From Bacillota bacterium (GTDB lineage: Bacteria; Bacillota; Sulfobacillia; JAIMAT01): a DNA stretch of 64,000 nt. The notes beneath the pieces are model-generated. The model was not told the DNA's origin and did not search any database. It was given only the letters and a program-made list of their open reading frames with translations. This document shows positions 1 through 9,836 of the stretch, one piece after another. The translations under genes and the position numbers were made by a program. The stretch is taken from positions 1 through 64,000 of the forward strand of contig JASBVS010000037.1 of the NCBI GenBank assembly GCA_029960955.1, given 5' to 3'. How positions within the stretch are numbered: the first letter of the stretch is position 1; every line of letters begins with the position of its first letter.

Positions 1-723
<723 letters not shown>

Positions 724-727
<4 letters not shown>

Positions 728-2550
728 GCGCTCTCACCCCCGCTCAGCTCGGCCTCCGGCGCGCCCAGGTAGGCCTCGATCACGCGCGGGTCGGCCTGCA
801 CCGCGGCAGGCGTCCCCTCGGCGATCAGCCGCCCCTGGTCGAGGCAGATCACCCTGTCGGAGACGTTCATCACCACGGACATGTCGTGCTCGATGAGGAT
901 CAGGGTGATGCCCGCCTCGCGGATCTGCCGCAGCTCTTCCATCAACTCGGCGCTCTCCTGCTCGTTCAGCCCGGCCGCCGGCTCGTCGAGCACCAGCAGG
1001 GCCGGCTCCGCCGCCAGCGCCCGGGCGATCTCCAGTCGCCGCTGCGCCCCGTAGGGAAGGTTCCTCGCCAGCTCCTCCTCCCAACGCTCCAGCCCCATCA
1101 GGGCCAGGTAGCGCCGCGCCAGGGCGACCTGGCGCGCCTCCGCAGCCCGGGTGCGCCGCGGCCGGAGGAGCACCCGCCAGAAGCTCTTCTCGCTGAAACG
1201 GTGACGTCCAGCCAGGACGTTCTCGAGGACGGTCAGGCGCGGGAAGAGGCGGATGGTCTGAAAGGTCCGCGAGACGCCGAGCGCCGCCACGCGGTAGGCG
1301 GGCAGGCCGGCCACCGGGCGCCCGGCCAGACGGATGCTCCCGCTGTCGGGCCGGTTGAAGCCGGTGATCAGGTTGAAGAGCGTCGTCTTGCCGGCACCGT
1401 TGGGGCCGATCAGGCCGAGGATCTCGCCCCGGCGGAGGCGGAAGCTGACCCCGTCCACCGCCAGCACCCCGCCGAAGGCCTTGCCCACGCCCTCCACGGC
1501 GAGGAGCTCCTCGCCCGCTGCCGGTCTCCTTCCTCCCGGGTCGCCGGCTCCCGCCACCGGGGCCAACCGCCGGTCGCCGGGCACCTCGGCCGCGGGGCCG
1601 CGGAAGCGCCAGGGCCGCGCCGGCCAGATACCCTGCGGGCGGAAGATCATCATCACCACCATCGCCGCCCCGAAGACCACCATCCGGTACTGGGCGAAGT
1701 CGCGGAAGAACTCCGGCAGGATCTGCATCCCGGCTGCGCCCACCACCAGCCCCGGCAGGGAGCCGGGACCGCCGAGGATGACGATGGCGAACAGGACCGT
1801 CGACTCCCAGAAGGTGAAGCTGTCGGGGGCGACGATGGTCAGCTTGCCGGCGAAGAGCGCGCCGGCCAGCCCGGCCACGCCCGCCCCGGCCGCCACCGCC
1901 AGCAGCTTGGCGCGACCCGGGTCGACGCCCATGGCCGTCGCCGCCTCCTCGTCCTCGCGCACCATCCGCCACATCCGTCCCAGGGGCGAGTCGACGACGC
2001 GTCGCCAGAAGAGCATGACCAGCACGGTTCCGGCCAGGACGAGCCAGTAGTACTGGCCGGGCGTCGCCAGCACCCGGCCCATCACCTGCGGCTGGGGGAC
2101 GCCCGGAATGCCGTTGGCGCCGCCGGTCAGCCCGAAGGGGTTGTTGACCGCCGCGATCCGGAAGATCTCGCCGATGCCCACCGTCACGATCAGCAGGTAG
2201 TCGCCGCGCAGGTGGATGGCCGGCCAGGTGGCGAGCGCCGCCAGGCCCGCCGCCACCGCCACCGCGACCGGGACCGTCCAGAGGACGGGGACGCCCAGCC
2301 GGGTGGAGAGGATGGCGGCCGCATAGGCGCCCAGGCCGTAGAAGGCGGCCTGGCCGAAGTTGTAGACGCCCGCCTGGCCGACCATCAGGTCGAGGCCGAC
2401 GGCCGCCATCAGGTAGAGGAGGAAGACGTCGACCACGTCGATCCAGTACGCGTTGAGGAGGAAGGGGAGCACCAGCGCCAGCAGGGCCGCCGGCAGCCAG
2501 AGCCAGCCCTCCAGCCTCCCCCGGGGGACGGCCGCCCACGCCCGCCTCAC
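724..2550 (-). CDS. Fused branched-chain amino acid permease LivM and ATPase LivG
   Basis: A single 608-residue protein carries both a permease subunit and an ATPase subunit of the liv importer. Residues about 15-305 are a hydrophobic LivM permease domain. A Pro/Gly/Arg-rich linker (about 315-345) leads to a LivG ATPase domain with Walker A GPNGAGKTT at 382-390 and Walker B LLVLDEPAAG. I chose the GTG at 2550 because it overlaps the livH stop (GTGA) and sits at the usual LivM N-terminus; the open frame runs further upstream but inside livH. LivM-LivG fusions are known in other bacteria, so this is probably a true gene structure. It works with LivH, LivF and LivK next to it. Confidence 0.93.
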
Positions 2551-3455
2551 AGCTTGCTCACCACCCGCTCGCCCAGGAGGCCGGTGGGCCGGACGACCAG
2601 GATCAGGATCAGCACCAGGAAGGTGATGGCGCCCTGCCAGGCGGAGGAGACGTACCCGGCACCCAGCGCCTCGAGAACGCCCAGGAGCAGCCCCCCGACC
2701 ATGGCGCCCGGGATGTTGCCGATCCCGCCGATGATGGCCGCCGTGAACGCCTTGAGGCCGTATCCCCATCCCATCTGGAAGCTGATCTGGCCGTAGTAGC
2801 TGCCGACCATCAGGCCCGCCGCGCCGCCCAGCGCCGGGCCGACCAGGAAGACGAGCAGGATGATGCGGTCGACGTCGATGCCCATCAGGCGCGCCGTGTC
2901 GTGGTCGAGTGCCACCGCCCGGATGGCGGCGCCGACCGTCGTCCGCTGCACGAAGAGGTAGAGCGCCACCATCAGGGCGAGGGAGACCAGGATGATCAGG
3001 AGCTGCACCAGCGCCAGGTGGACGCCCGCCCCCAGCGACCAGACGACCTGGGGCAGGAAGCCGTGCGGAAAGACCCGGTAGTCCGGTCCGTAGACGAGCA
3101 TGATCGCGTTCTCAAGGAAGACCGAGACCCCCAGGGCCGAGACGACCGGCGCCAGGCGCGAGGAGTGCCGGAGCGGCCGGTAGGCCACCCGTTCCGTGAG
3201 CGCCCCCGCCAGCGCGACGAAGAGCATCTCCAGCAGGAGGACCGCCAGGAGCCCCGCGGGGCCGGCGAGGCGGCCGGCCAGCGTCCTGGCGGTCAGGAAG
3301 GAGAACGCCAGGTAGGCGCCCAGCGCGAAGAGGTCGCCATGGGCGAAGTTGATCAGGCGGAGCACGCCGTAGACCATGGTGTAGCCCAGCGCCACCAGCG
3401 CGTAGACCGAGCCCAGCGTCACCCCGTTGAGCAGCAGCTCCAGAAACCCGCTCAT
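2547..3455 (-). CDS. livH: Branched-chain amino acid ABC transporter permease LivH
   Basis: A 302-residue integral membrane permease that pairs with the LivM half of the fused neighbour to form the translocation path. The N-terminus LNGVTLGSVYALVALGYTMV and the following INFAHGD motif are typical of LivH, and several hydrophobic segments span the whole length. It lies 21 bp downstream of livK and overlaps livMG by 4 bp. Length matches the family. Substrate range within branched-chain or other hydrophobic amino acids cannot be told from sequence. Confidence 0.95.
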   Translation of the reverse strand: MSGFLELLLNGVTLGSVYALVALGYTMVYGVLRLINFAHGDLFALGAYLAFSFLTARTLAGRLAGPAGLLAVLLLEMLFVALAGALTERVAYRPLRHSSRLAPVVSALGVSVFLENAIMLVYGPDYRVFPHGFLPQVVWSLGAGVHLALVQLLIILVSLALMVALYLFVQRTTVGAAIRAVALDHDTARLMGIDVDRIILLVFLVGPALGGAAGLMVGSYYGQISFQMGWGYGLKAFTAAIIGGIGNIPGAMVGGLLLGVLEALGAGYVSSAWQGAITFLVLILILVVRPTGLLGERVVSKL

Positions 3456-3476
3456 CGCTTCCCTGCCCCGGCTCGA

Positions 3477-4661
3477 TCACTCGCTGGGCTGCCTGTCGTA
3501 GAGGACGAACTGCCCGTCCTTCACGATGTACGCCTTGTGCAGCGCCCCCTCCCGGTCCCCGTTCGGCGCGAAGGTGACCGGCCCCGTGAAACCGGGGAAG
3601 TCCTTCAGCTGATGGAGGTAGGCGGCCAGCTTCTCCGCGTCGGTCGAATGCGTCTTCTCGACGGCGTCGACGATGACACGGAAGGCGTCAGCCGCCGAGA
3701 TCGTCCAGACGCTCGGCGGCATTTCGCCGTACTTCTGCCGGTACTGCTGCACGAACTTCTCCGCCTCCGGCGTCTTCAGGTCCTGGGGCTGCGGCGGCGT
3801 CGTCACCATGAAGCCTTCGGCCGCCGGACCCGCGACCTGGATCAGCTGCGGGTTGTTGTTGGCGTCGCCGCCGATCCACTGCGTCTTCAGACCGATGGCC
3901 TGGCTCTGCTTGAGGAGCAGCCCCGCGTCGGAGAAGTAGCCGGTGAAGTAGACCGCCTCGGGGGCCTTCGCCTTCAGCCGCGTCAGGACGGCGCCGAAGT
4001 CGTTGGAACCCGGCACGATCGCGTCGAAGAAGACCACCTGCCCGCCGTCCGCCTTGACGGCCTGCTCCGTCGCCTGCGCGAGGCCCAGCGCGTAGGTGGA
4101 GTTGTCGTGGAGCAGCGCGATCTGGCGGAAGCCCAGCGTCTTCACCATCAGGTCGGCGGCGAACTTCCCCTGCGCGCTGTCCAGGGTGGCGGTGCGGAAG
4201 AAGTACTTGTAGCCCTTCTGGCTCAGCTGGACGGCCGTGGAGGCCGGCGTCACCTGGAGCACCTTGTTCTGGTTGTAGATGGGCTGGGCGGCCTCCGTGG
4301 CGGTGGAGTTGTATCCGCCGACGACCGCCACCACGCCCTCGGTGACCAGCCTCTGCGCGGCGACGGCCGCCTGCTGCGCCGTCCCCTGGTCGTCCTCGGC
4401 GACGATCTGGATCGTGTGGCCGTCGATGCCGCCCCTGGCGTTGATCTGGTCGGCCAGGAGCTGGATCGCCCTCTGGAAGCCCTGGCCCTCGAGCGCGTAG
4501 TCGCGCGTGAGGGGCGCCTGGATGCCGATCTTGATCGGCCCCGGGGGAATGCCCCCCTGCGCCGAGCCGCCACCCGCAGGCGCCGTCCCCCCGCAGGCGG
4601 CCGCCCCCGCCAGCGCCAGAGCCAGCGGTCCGACGAGGGCGATCTTGCGGATCCCGTTCAA
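3477..4661 (-). CDS. livK: Branched-chain amino acid ABC transporter substrate-binding lipoprotein LivK
   Basis: Extracytoplasmic receptor that captures the amino acid and delivers it to LivH/LivM. The 394-residue protein begins at TTG 4661 behind a GGGAG ribosome binding site. It has a signal peptide ending at AGAAACGG, so Cys23 is the likely lipidated residue. A type I periplasmic-binding fold follows (IKIGIQAPLTRDYALEGQGF; VVGGYNSTATEAAQPIYNQN), usual for the LivJ/LivK family. It is the first gene of the liv operon. The divergent ornithine cyclodeaminase-like gene starts 165 bp away, so the gap should hold promoters for both. Confidence 0.92.
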   Translation of the reverse strand: MNGIRKIALVGPLALALAGAAACGGTAPAGGGSAQGGIPPGPIKIGIQAPLTRDYALEGQGFQRAIQLLADQINARGGIDGHTIQIVAEDDQGTAQQAAVAAQRLVTEGVVAVVGGYNSTATEAAQPIYNQNKVLQVTPASTAVQLSQKGYKYFFRTATLDSAQGKFAADLMVKTLGFRQIALLHDNSTYALGLAQATEQAVKADGGQVVFFDAIVPGSNDFGAVLTRLKAKAPEAVYFTGYFSDAGLLLKQSQAIGLKTQWIGGDANNNPQLIQVAGPAAEGFMVTTPPQPQDLKTPEAEKFVQQYRQKYGEMPPSVWTISAADAFRVIVDAVEKTHSTDAEKLAAYLHQLKDFPGFTGPVTFAPNGDREGALHKAYIVKDGQFVLYDRQPSE

Positions 4662-4826
4662 TCGCTCCCGCTCCCTTCCTAATCGAATCGAAGTGTCACC
4701 GGATGGCTACAGCTTTTTCGTGGCCACGCCCTTCTCCTCTCGGGCCAAGCAAGGTGCGGCAGGAGAATGGCTTGCCGGCCGCCAAGCGGGGCCTCTGGCA
4801 GGGAGACGGCTCCGGGGGTAACCGTG

Positions 4827-5837
4827 ATGGAGGTGCTCTGGCTGGACGCGGAGGCCGTGCGGGAGGCGCTTCCTCCGGCCGCCGCGGTGGAGGCGGCCGC
4901 CCGGGCGCTGGTCGAGGCCTGGCGGGGGAGCGTGGAGGTGCCCCTGCGGCAGAACCTCGGCCTCTCGGGCGGCGGGCGCGCCCTGGTGATGCCGGCGTCG
5001 GGCCCCGACCTGGCGGTCAAGGTCGTCAGCGTCGTGCCGGAGAACGCCGGGCGAGGCCTTCCGGGCACGCTGGGCCTGGTCCTCCTGGTCGACGGCGGCA
5101 CCGGGAGGCCGCGCGCCCTCCTCGACGGGACCGTGCTGACCGGGCTGCGCACCGGGGGTGCGGCCGCGGCCGCGGCGCGCGCCCTGGCGCCGCGCGGGAC
5201 GCGCGCCCTGGCCGTGATCGGAAGCGGCACGCAGGCCGCCTTTCAGGTCGCCTGTGCGCTCGCCGTCGTGGAGCTGGAGGAGGTCCGTCTCTGGAGCCCC
5301 CACCGCGAGCACGCGGAAAGCCTGCGCGCCCGCGTGGAACGGCTCCTGCCTTCCGGCGCGCTGGACGGCGTCGCCTGGCGGCTCGCCCCGAGCGCGGAGG
5401 AAGCCGTCCGGGGTGCGGGGCTCGTCACATGCGCCACCTCCGCCCTCCGCCCGGTCCTGGAGGACGCGTGGCTGGAGCGCGAGGTGCACGTCAACGGCAT
5501 CGGCAGCTTCACGCCCGCCATGCGCGAGCTGCCGCGGGAGCTGGTGGTGCGCGCCGCCCGGGAGGACGGGCTCTGGGTGGAGAAGCCGGAAGCCGCGCTG
5601 GCCGAAGCGGGCGAGCTGATCGACGCCGTGGAGGGCCGGCTCCTGGAGCGGGAGGCGATCCGCCCCCTGGGCGAGCTCCTGGCGGGCGGCGGGCCGCGGC
5701 GCCGGCGCGGGGCGGGCGCCAGCCTCTTCAAGAGCGTCGGCGTCGCCGAGCTCGACCTCTTCGCCGCGCAGGCGGCGGTCGAGGCCGCCGGGGAGCGCGG
5801 TCTCGGCCGGCGGCTCGAATGGCCCCTGGAACGGTGA
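4827..5837 (+). CDS. Ornithine cyclodeaminase / mu-crystallin family protein
   Basis: The 336-residue protein belongs to the NAD(P)-dependent ornithine cyclodeaminase/mu-crystallin family. Members convert ornithine to proline, or act as alanine dehydrogenases or ketimine reductases. Visible signs are GLRTGGAAAAAARALAP, the Rossmann dinucleotide site ALAVIGSGTQAAFQ and HVNGIGSFTPAMRELP. I took ATG 4827, preceded by a GGGGG ribosome binding site, rather than the in-frame ATG 60 bp upstream. Divergence from the liv operon suggests a role in amino acid catabolism, but the exact substrate is not determined by sequence. Confidence 0.85.
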   Translation: MEVLWLDAEAVREALPPAAAVEAAARALVEAWRGSVEVPLRQNLGLSGGGRALVMPASGPDLAVKVVSVVPENAGRGLPGTLGLVLLVDGGTGRPRALLDGTVLTGLRTGGAAAAAARALAPRGTRALAVIGSGTQAAFQVACALAVVELEEVRLWSPHREHAESLRARVERLLPSGALDGVAWRLAPSAEEAVRGAGLVTCATSALRPVLEDAWLEREVHVNGIGSFTPAMRELPRELVVRAAREDGLWVEKPEAALAEAGELIDAVEGRLLEREAIRPLGELLAGGGPRRRRGAGASLFKSVGVAELDLFAAQAAVEAAGERGLGRRLEWPLER

Positions 5838-5889
5838 ATGGCGAGCGAGCAGGGTCCGCGGCGGCCGCCGGGCTCCGCGGGGCGCACCC

Positions 5890-6591
5890 TCAGGCGAGGT
5901 CGGCCAGCGCCTCCGCCAGCGGCTTCCTCACGCCGAGGATGAAGGGGACGTCGAGCTTGGCGTAGCGCCGCGCCTCCGCCTCGCGCAGGCGGCGGATCAG
6001 GTCGACGAACTGGGAGAAGTCGTCGGTCTCGAAGGAGAGGATCCACTCGTAGTCGCCCAGGCCGAAGGCCTGGACGTTGTTGGTGTAGACCTGCGGGAAC
6101 TCGGCGCCCAGGCGGCCGTGCTCGCGCAGGAGCCGTGCCCTCTCCTCGGTCGGAAGCAGGTACCATTCCGGGGTGCGCACGAAGGGATAGACCTGGACGT
6201 ACCGTTTCGGCTCGATCCCCCGCTGGAAGGCGGCCAAGTGGTCGCCTACGAATTCCGGAGGCCGCGCCACGCCCAGGAAGGACCAGCTCATCTCGCACCC
6301 CCGCCCGAAGGCGGTCCGGCGGAGCGCCACCACGGTGCGCTGGAGCGTCTCGGGATCCGGGGCCAGCAGCCAGAAGAGGATGTCGGCGTCGGGGCGGAAC
6401 CCGACCGTCGAGTAGACCCCGCGCACCGCCAGCTGGGGCTCCGACTGCAACGCGGCCGCCACCTCGTCGGCCAGCCGCTCCCGCTCCCCGCGGACGGCTG
6501 TCTCCCAGTTCGCGCCGCGCCGCCAGACCGCATGGAGCGTATAGATCTCCCGTCGCTTCCCGGCTTCCGGGCTGCCACCTTCCACGCTCAC
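5890..6591 (-). CDS. chdC: Coproheme decarboxylase (HemQ, chlorite dismutase family)
   Basis: Last enzyme of the coproporphyrin-dependent heme route of Gram-positive bacteria: it decarboxylates two propionates of coproheme III to give heme b. The 233-residue protein has the dimeric alpha-beta barrel sequence of the chlorite dismutase superfamily. Visible blocks are KRYVQVYPFVRTPEWYLL, with the Tyr expected to be catalytic, REHGRLGAEFP with the likely proximal His, and QAFGLGDYEWILSFE. The start is GTG 6591 behind GGGAGGGGG; a TACAAT -10-like element lies at 6638-6643. It is convergent with the cyclodeaminase gene. It would supply heme to the cytochrome bd oxidase encoded at 12793-15166. Confidence 0.92.
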   Translation of the reverse strand: MSVEGGSPEAGKRREIYTLHAVWRRGANWETAVRGERERLADEVAAALQSEPQLAVRGVYSTVGFRPDADILFWLLAPDPETLQRTVVALRRTAFGRGCEMSWSFLGVARPPEFVGDHLAAFQRGIEPKRYVQVYPFVRTPEWYLLPTEERARLLREHGRLGAEFPQVYTNNVQAFGLGDYEWILSFETDDFSQFVDLIRRLREAEARRYAKLDVPFILGVRKPLAEALADLA

Positions 6592-6746
6592 GGCTCTTGC
6601 CCCCTCCCGCCCTTTACGCGCTCACGCGCGCGGAGATATTGTACCGGAGTCCCCGTCGCGGTCCTGCCCGCGCGCCGGCGGACGGGCGAAGAGGCCGGAT
6701 GCGAGAATCGCCCTGGTCTGCAGGGTTCGAGGGCGCCGGGACGAAT

Positions 6747-8384
6747 ATGGCTCAATCCGCATTCGAAAGGGCAGGGGTGGCTACGTCGACGACGGGCAAG
6801 AGCTCCACCGCAGGGGCTACGGCGATGGCACCCTCGCAGCTCCGGCGCGAGGTGAGCGTCTGGGGCTCGTACATGTGGGGCTTCTCCGACGTGGGCGCCG
6901 ACATCTTCGCCGGCCTCGGCCTGGTGACGGTGGCGGCGCAGGGGGCGGCGCCCATTGCCTTCGCGCTGGCGGGACTCGTCTACATCCTCATCGGGCTGGC
7001 CTATACCGAGCTCGCATCCGCCTACCCGGTGGCGGGGGGCGGGCAGTACTTCGCCACGCGCGGCCTGGGCGACCTCTGGGGATTCATCACCGGCAGCGCT
7101 CTGCTGCTCGACTACACGATCGACATCGCCCTCTTCGCCGTCTCCTCGACCGGCTACCTGAACGCGCTGATCGCCTTCTTCAGCGGCGTCGACCTGACGG
7201 CGGTCAAGGTGCCCTTCCTGGGCCTCCACGTCCAGGTGATCTGGCTCCTCGAGGCGCTCGCTCTCATCGTCGCCCTGATGTGGATCAACATCCGGGGCAT
7301 GCGCGAGTCGAACCTGTTCAACCAGGTGGTCGGCGTCGCGACGATGGTCATCAAGATGGTCATCCTTCTGCTCGGCTTCGTCACCGTCTGGTCGCCCGGG
7401 CTCTTCGGCCTCCAGCTCGTCCATCAGATGCCTTCGCTGAACCAGTTCATGTACGGCTCCTCGCTGGCGATCATCTCCTTCGTGGGGCTGGAGTCGATCT
7501 CGCAGGCCGCCCAGGAGACGCGCCACCCGTCGCGGATCCTCCCGCGCAGCACGCTCACCCTCATCTTCACGATCTTCATCACCAGCATCGCCTACGCCGT
7601 CCTGGCCAACGGCACCCTGCCCTGGCACGCCTTCGCCGGGCACGAGCAGGACTCGGTCACGCTCCTGGCGCGCCGGATGCCCTTCATCGGCACCATCGCC
7701 GCGCCCCTGACGGCGGCCATGGGGACGGCCATCCTGGCCATATCGGCCAACTCGGGCGTGATGAGCGTCTCCCGGCTCACCTACTCGATGAGCCACCACC
7801 ACCTGCTCTCGGGCTGGTTCGACTACGTCGACCCGCGCCGCTTCACCCCGGCGCGGACCATCCTCTTCTTCTCCGGCATCGGCCTCGTCTGGACGCTCGT
7901 CGCCTTCGCCACGCCGAGCGTCATGGACACGCTGGGCAACATGTACGCCTTCGGCGCCACGCTGGGGTACGTGGTCGTCTTCCTGGCGCTGGTCGCGCTG
8001 CGCAGGAAGGAGCCGGAGGTTCCGCGCCCCTTCCTCGTCCCCGTCAACCTCCGGCTGAGGAACCGGGAGGGGCGCACCTACCTCTTCCCGGTGCTGGGCG
8101 CCGTCGGCTTCGTGGGCGTGCTGGTCGTCCTCTTCGAGGTGCTCTACACCCACGCCGTCGGCCGGATCTTCGGCCCGGTCTGGGTGCTGGGCTGGCTCGC
8201 CTACTTCGCCTACTACCGGAAACGGTCGGGGCTGGGGCTGCGTACGCTGCCGCGGGACTGGGTGAAGGAACAGAAGGAGATCCTCGCCTCCGCCGAGGAG
8301 TACCAGATGCTGGCCCAGTACGAGCAGGCCGTGGCCGTGGCGGCCAACGGCCGCCTGGAGCAAGCGGAGGGCGCCGAGAGATGA
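6747..8384 (+). CDS. APC-superfamily permease (amino acid or KimA-like potassium uptake)
   Basis: An integral membrane transporter of about 545 residues with around 12 hydrophobic segments. APC-family hallmarks are ELASAYPVAGGGQYFATRG, GSALLLDYTIDIALF and GLESISQAAQETRHPSRILP. By hand alignment these match the transmembrane core of the Bacillus potassium importer KimA, including Asp in FSDVGAD, the DY pair and the Glu in GLES. The same motifs occur in amino acid permeases, so the substrate is open. It overlaps the next gene by 4 bp (ATGA), a membrane-anchored Usp-like protein, and two TrkA-N genes follow. The start is uncertain: ATG 6699, 6747 and 6825 are in frame, the last behind AGGGG. Confidence 0.8.
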   Translation: MAQSAFERAGVATSTTGKSSTAGATAMAPSQLRREVSVWGSYMWGFSDVGADIFAGLGLVTVAAQGAAPIAFALAGLVYILIGLAYTELASAYPVAGGGQYFATRGLGDLWGFITGSALLLDYTIDIALFAVSSTGYLNALIAFFSGVDLTAVKVPFLGLHVQVIWLLEALALIVALMWINIRGMRESNLFNQVVGVATMVIKMVILLLGFVTVWSPGLFGLQLVHQMPSLNQFMYGSSLAIISFVGLESISQAAQETRHPSRILPRSTLTLIFTIFITSIAYAVLANGTLPWHAFAGHEQDSVTLLARRMPFIGTIAAPLTAAMGTAILAISANSGVMSVSRLTYSMSHHHLLSGWFDYVDPRRFTPARTILFFSGIGLVWTLVAFATPSVMDTLGNMYAFGATLGYVVVFLALVALRRKEPEVPRPFLVPVNLRLRNREGRTYLFPVLGAVGFVGVLVVLFEVLYTHAVGRIFGPVWVLGWLAYFAYYRKRSGLGLRTLPRDWVKEQKEILASAEEYQMLAQYEQAVAVAANGRLEQAEGAER

Positions 8385-8980
8385 GCTTCCTCGAGGAGCA
8401 CCTGGCCGGCATCCTGATCGCCCTCGCCATCGGCCTCCTGACCACCCTCAACTTCGTCTGGATGAGCCGGGTGCCCAGGCCGATCCCGCGCGCGCTGGCG
8501 GAGGCGGAGGGCCGCGTGGGAGGAAGCCGCCGCATCGTGGTCTTCCTCGATCCGTACCGGCCCGAGCCCAGCGCCGTCGCCGTCGCCCACCGCCTGGCCG
8601 CCGCCACGGAGGCCGAGATCGTCCTGGCCGCGCTGGTCCGCATCCCTTTCACCCGCTCGCTCAGCGTCCCCCCCGCCCAGCAGGAGACGATCGAGCGCGG
8701 GCTGCTGGCCGAGCTGGCCGAGGGGCTCCGCTCCCTGGAGCTGCGGCCGGCCACCCGGGTGGTCCCCTCGCGCCAGTACTGGGACGGGGCGAAAGAGTTC
8801 GCCCGGCGGCTGGGCGCCGACATCGCCGTCATCGGCGTGGGCGAGGAGTCGGCCTTCGAGCGGGGCGAGGTGCTGGAAGGTCTCCTGCGGGAGTTGCCCC
8901 TCGTGGGATGCGAAGTTATCATCATTCGGCCGCGGGCAACCGAGCGGTCGCGGGAGCAGCAGGAGGCGGAGGTGCTCTGA
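8381..8980 (+). CDS. Membrane-anchored universal stress protein-like domain protein
   Basis: A 199-residue protein with one N-terminal membrane helix (residues about 9-28, AGILIALAIGLLTTLNFVW). A cytosolic Usp-like alpha/beta domain runs from about residue 48 (RRIVVFLDPY) to VGCEVIIIRPR. Its start overlaps the permease stop (ATGA), so the two are translationally coupled and the protein probably sits on the transporter. In KimA a comparable cytosolic domain is part of the transporter chain. A split version of that layout is my inference. I do not see a clear ATP-binding GXXXG pattern. Confidence 0.75.
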   Translation: MSFLEEHLAGILIALAIGLLTTLNFVWMSRVPRPIPRALAEAEGRVGGSRRIVVFLDPYRPEPSAVAVAHRLAAATEAEIVLAALVRIPFTRSLSVPPAQQETIERGLLAELAEGLRSLELRPATRVVPSRQYWDGAKEFARRLGADIAVIGVGEESAFERGEVLEGLLRELPLVGCEVIIIRPRATERSREQQEAEVL

Positions 8981-8984
8981 GCTC

Positions 8985-9416
8985 ATGCGGATCGTCGTCG
9001 TCGGATGCGGGCGGATCGGCCGGCGCCTGGCGCGCGCCTTCGCGGAGCGCGGCGACGAGGTGACCGTCGTCGACCGCCGGACCGCGTCGCTGGACCAGCT
9101 GGCCGAGCTGCCCGGCGTCCACGTGGTGGCGGGGCTGGGCTTCGATCGCGACGTGCTGCGCAAGGCCGGCGCCGCCGAGGCCGACCTGCTTCTGGCCGCC
9201 ACCGAGAACGACAACGCCAACCTGATGATCGCCGACGTGGCGCATCTCCTCCTCGGCACCCGTCGCGTGGTCCTGATCGTCAACGACGCCGAGGGCAGCG
9301 AGGTCTACCAGCGTTTCGGCTACGACGTGATCGTCCCGGTCGAGCTGGGGGTCCAGAAGGCGCTGCTCTGCGCCGGTCGGGACGGCGGCGCCGAGCGCGA
9401 CTCCGAAGCGCATTGA
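8985..9416 (+). CDS. TrkA-N (RCK N-domain) nucleotide-binding protein, first copy
   Basis: A 143-residue Rossmann-fold protein with the dinucleotide motif VVVGCGRIGRRLA at the very N-terminus and acidic VVDRR after beta-2, as in TrkA/KtrA proteins that gate potassium channels and transporters through NAD(H) or adenine nucleotides. No TrkA-C domain follows. It starts 4 bp after the Usp-like gene and is followed 12 bp later by a second TrkA-N gene. Together they most likely form a regulatory ring for the upstream permease. Confidence 0.85.
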   Translation: MRIVVVGCGRIGRRLARAFAERGDEVTVVDRRTASLDQLAELPGVHVVAGLGFDRDVLRKAGAAEADLLLAATENDNANLMIADVAHLLLGTRRVVLIVNDAEGSEVYQRFGYDVIVPVELGVQKALLCAGRDGGAERDSEAH

Positions 9417-9428
9417 GGGGGCGGCCTC

Positions 9429-9830
9429 ATGTACCTGCTGGTGGTGGGCGGCGGCAAGGTGGGTTTCGCGCTGGCCCGTGACCTGATCCAGAACGGCCAC
9501 GAGGTGACGCTGATCGAGAGGCAGCCCGAGCGCGCCCAGTGGCTGGCGCGGCTGCTGGGCGGCGCGGTGCTGGTGGGCGACGGCACCAACCCGGAGACGC
9601 TCCGCGAGGGCGGCATTGAGCGGGCCGACGTGGTCATCGCGGTCAGCGGCCACGACGAGGACAACTACGCCATCTCGCGGATCGCCACCGCCTTCAAGAC
9701 GGGCACCCACGTCATCGCCCGGATCAACGACCCGCGCAACGAGGAGATCTTCCGCCGCATCGGCGTGCGGACGGTCAGCTCGACGCGGACCATCGCCGAG
9801 ATGATCGAGGAGAGCGTGCCGCAGCCCTGA
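9429..9830 (+). CDS. TrkA-N (RCK N-domain) nucleotide-binding protein, second copy
   Basis: A 133-residue TrkA-N protein with LLVVGGGKVGFALARDL at the N-terminus, LIERQPERAQWLARLLGG after beta-2 and VIARINDPRNEEIFRRIGV. It is similar to but clearly diverged from the preceding TrkA-N protein, so the pair could form a heteromer. It lacks a TrkA-C ligand domain. It is the last gene of the permease-Usp-TrkA-N-TrkA-N unit and is convergent with the DUF503 gene. Confidence 0.87.
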   Translation: MYLLVVGGGKVGFALARDLIQNGHEVTLIERQPERAQWLARLLGGAVLVGDGTNPETLREGGIERADVVIAVSGHDEDNYAISRIATAFKTGTHVIARINDPRNEEIFRRIGVRTVSSTRTIAEMIEESVPQP

Positions 9831-9836
9831 CGCCGC

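Noticed and set aside
886-2796. Long plus-strand frames opposite the liv genes and many similar antisense frames across the window
   Set aside because: Low-complexity His/Arg/Gln/Asp-rich translations with no motif; they mirror real genes on the other strand.
6592-6746. A c-di-AMP (ydaO-type) riboswitch before the KimA-like permease
   Set aside because: The gap is about 155 bases and I could not find the conserved ydaO core.
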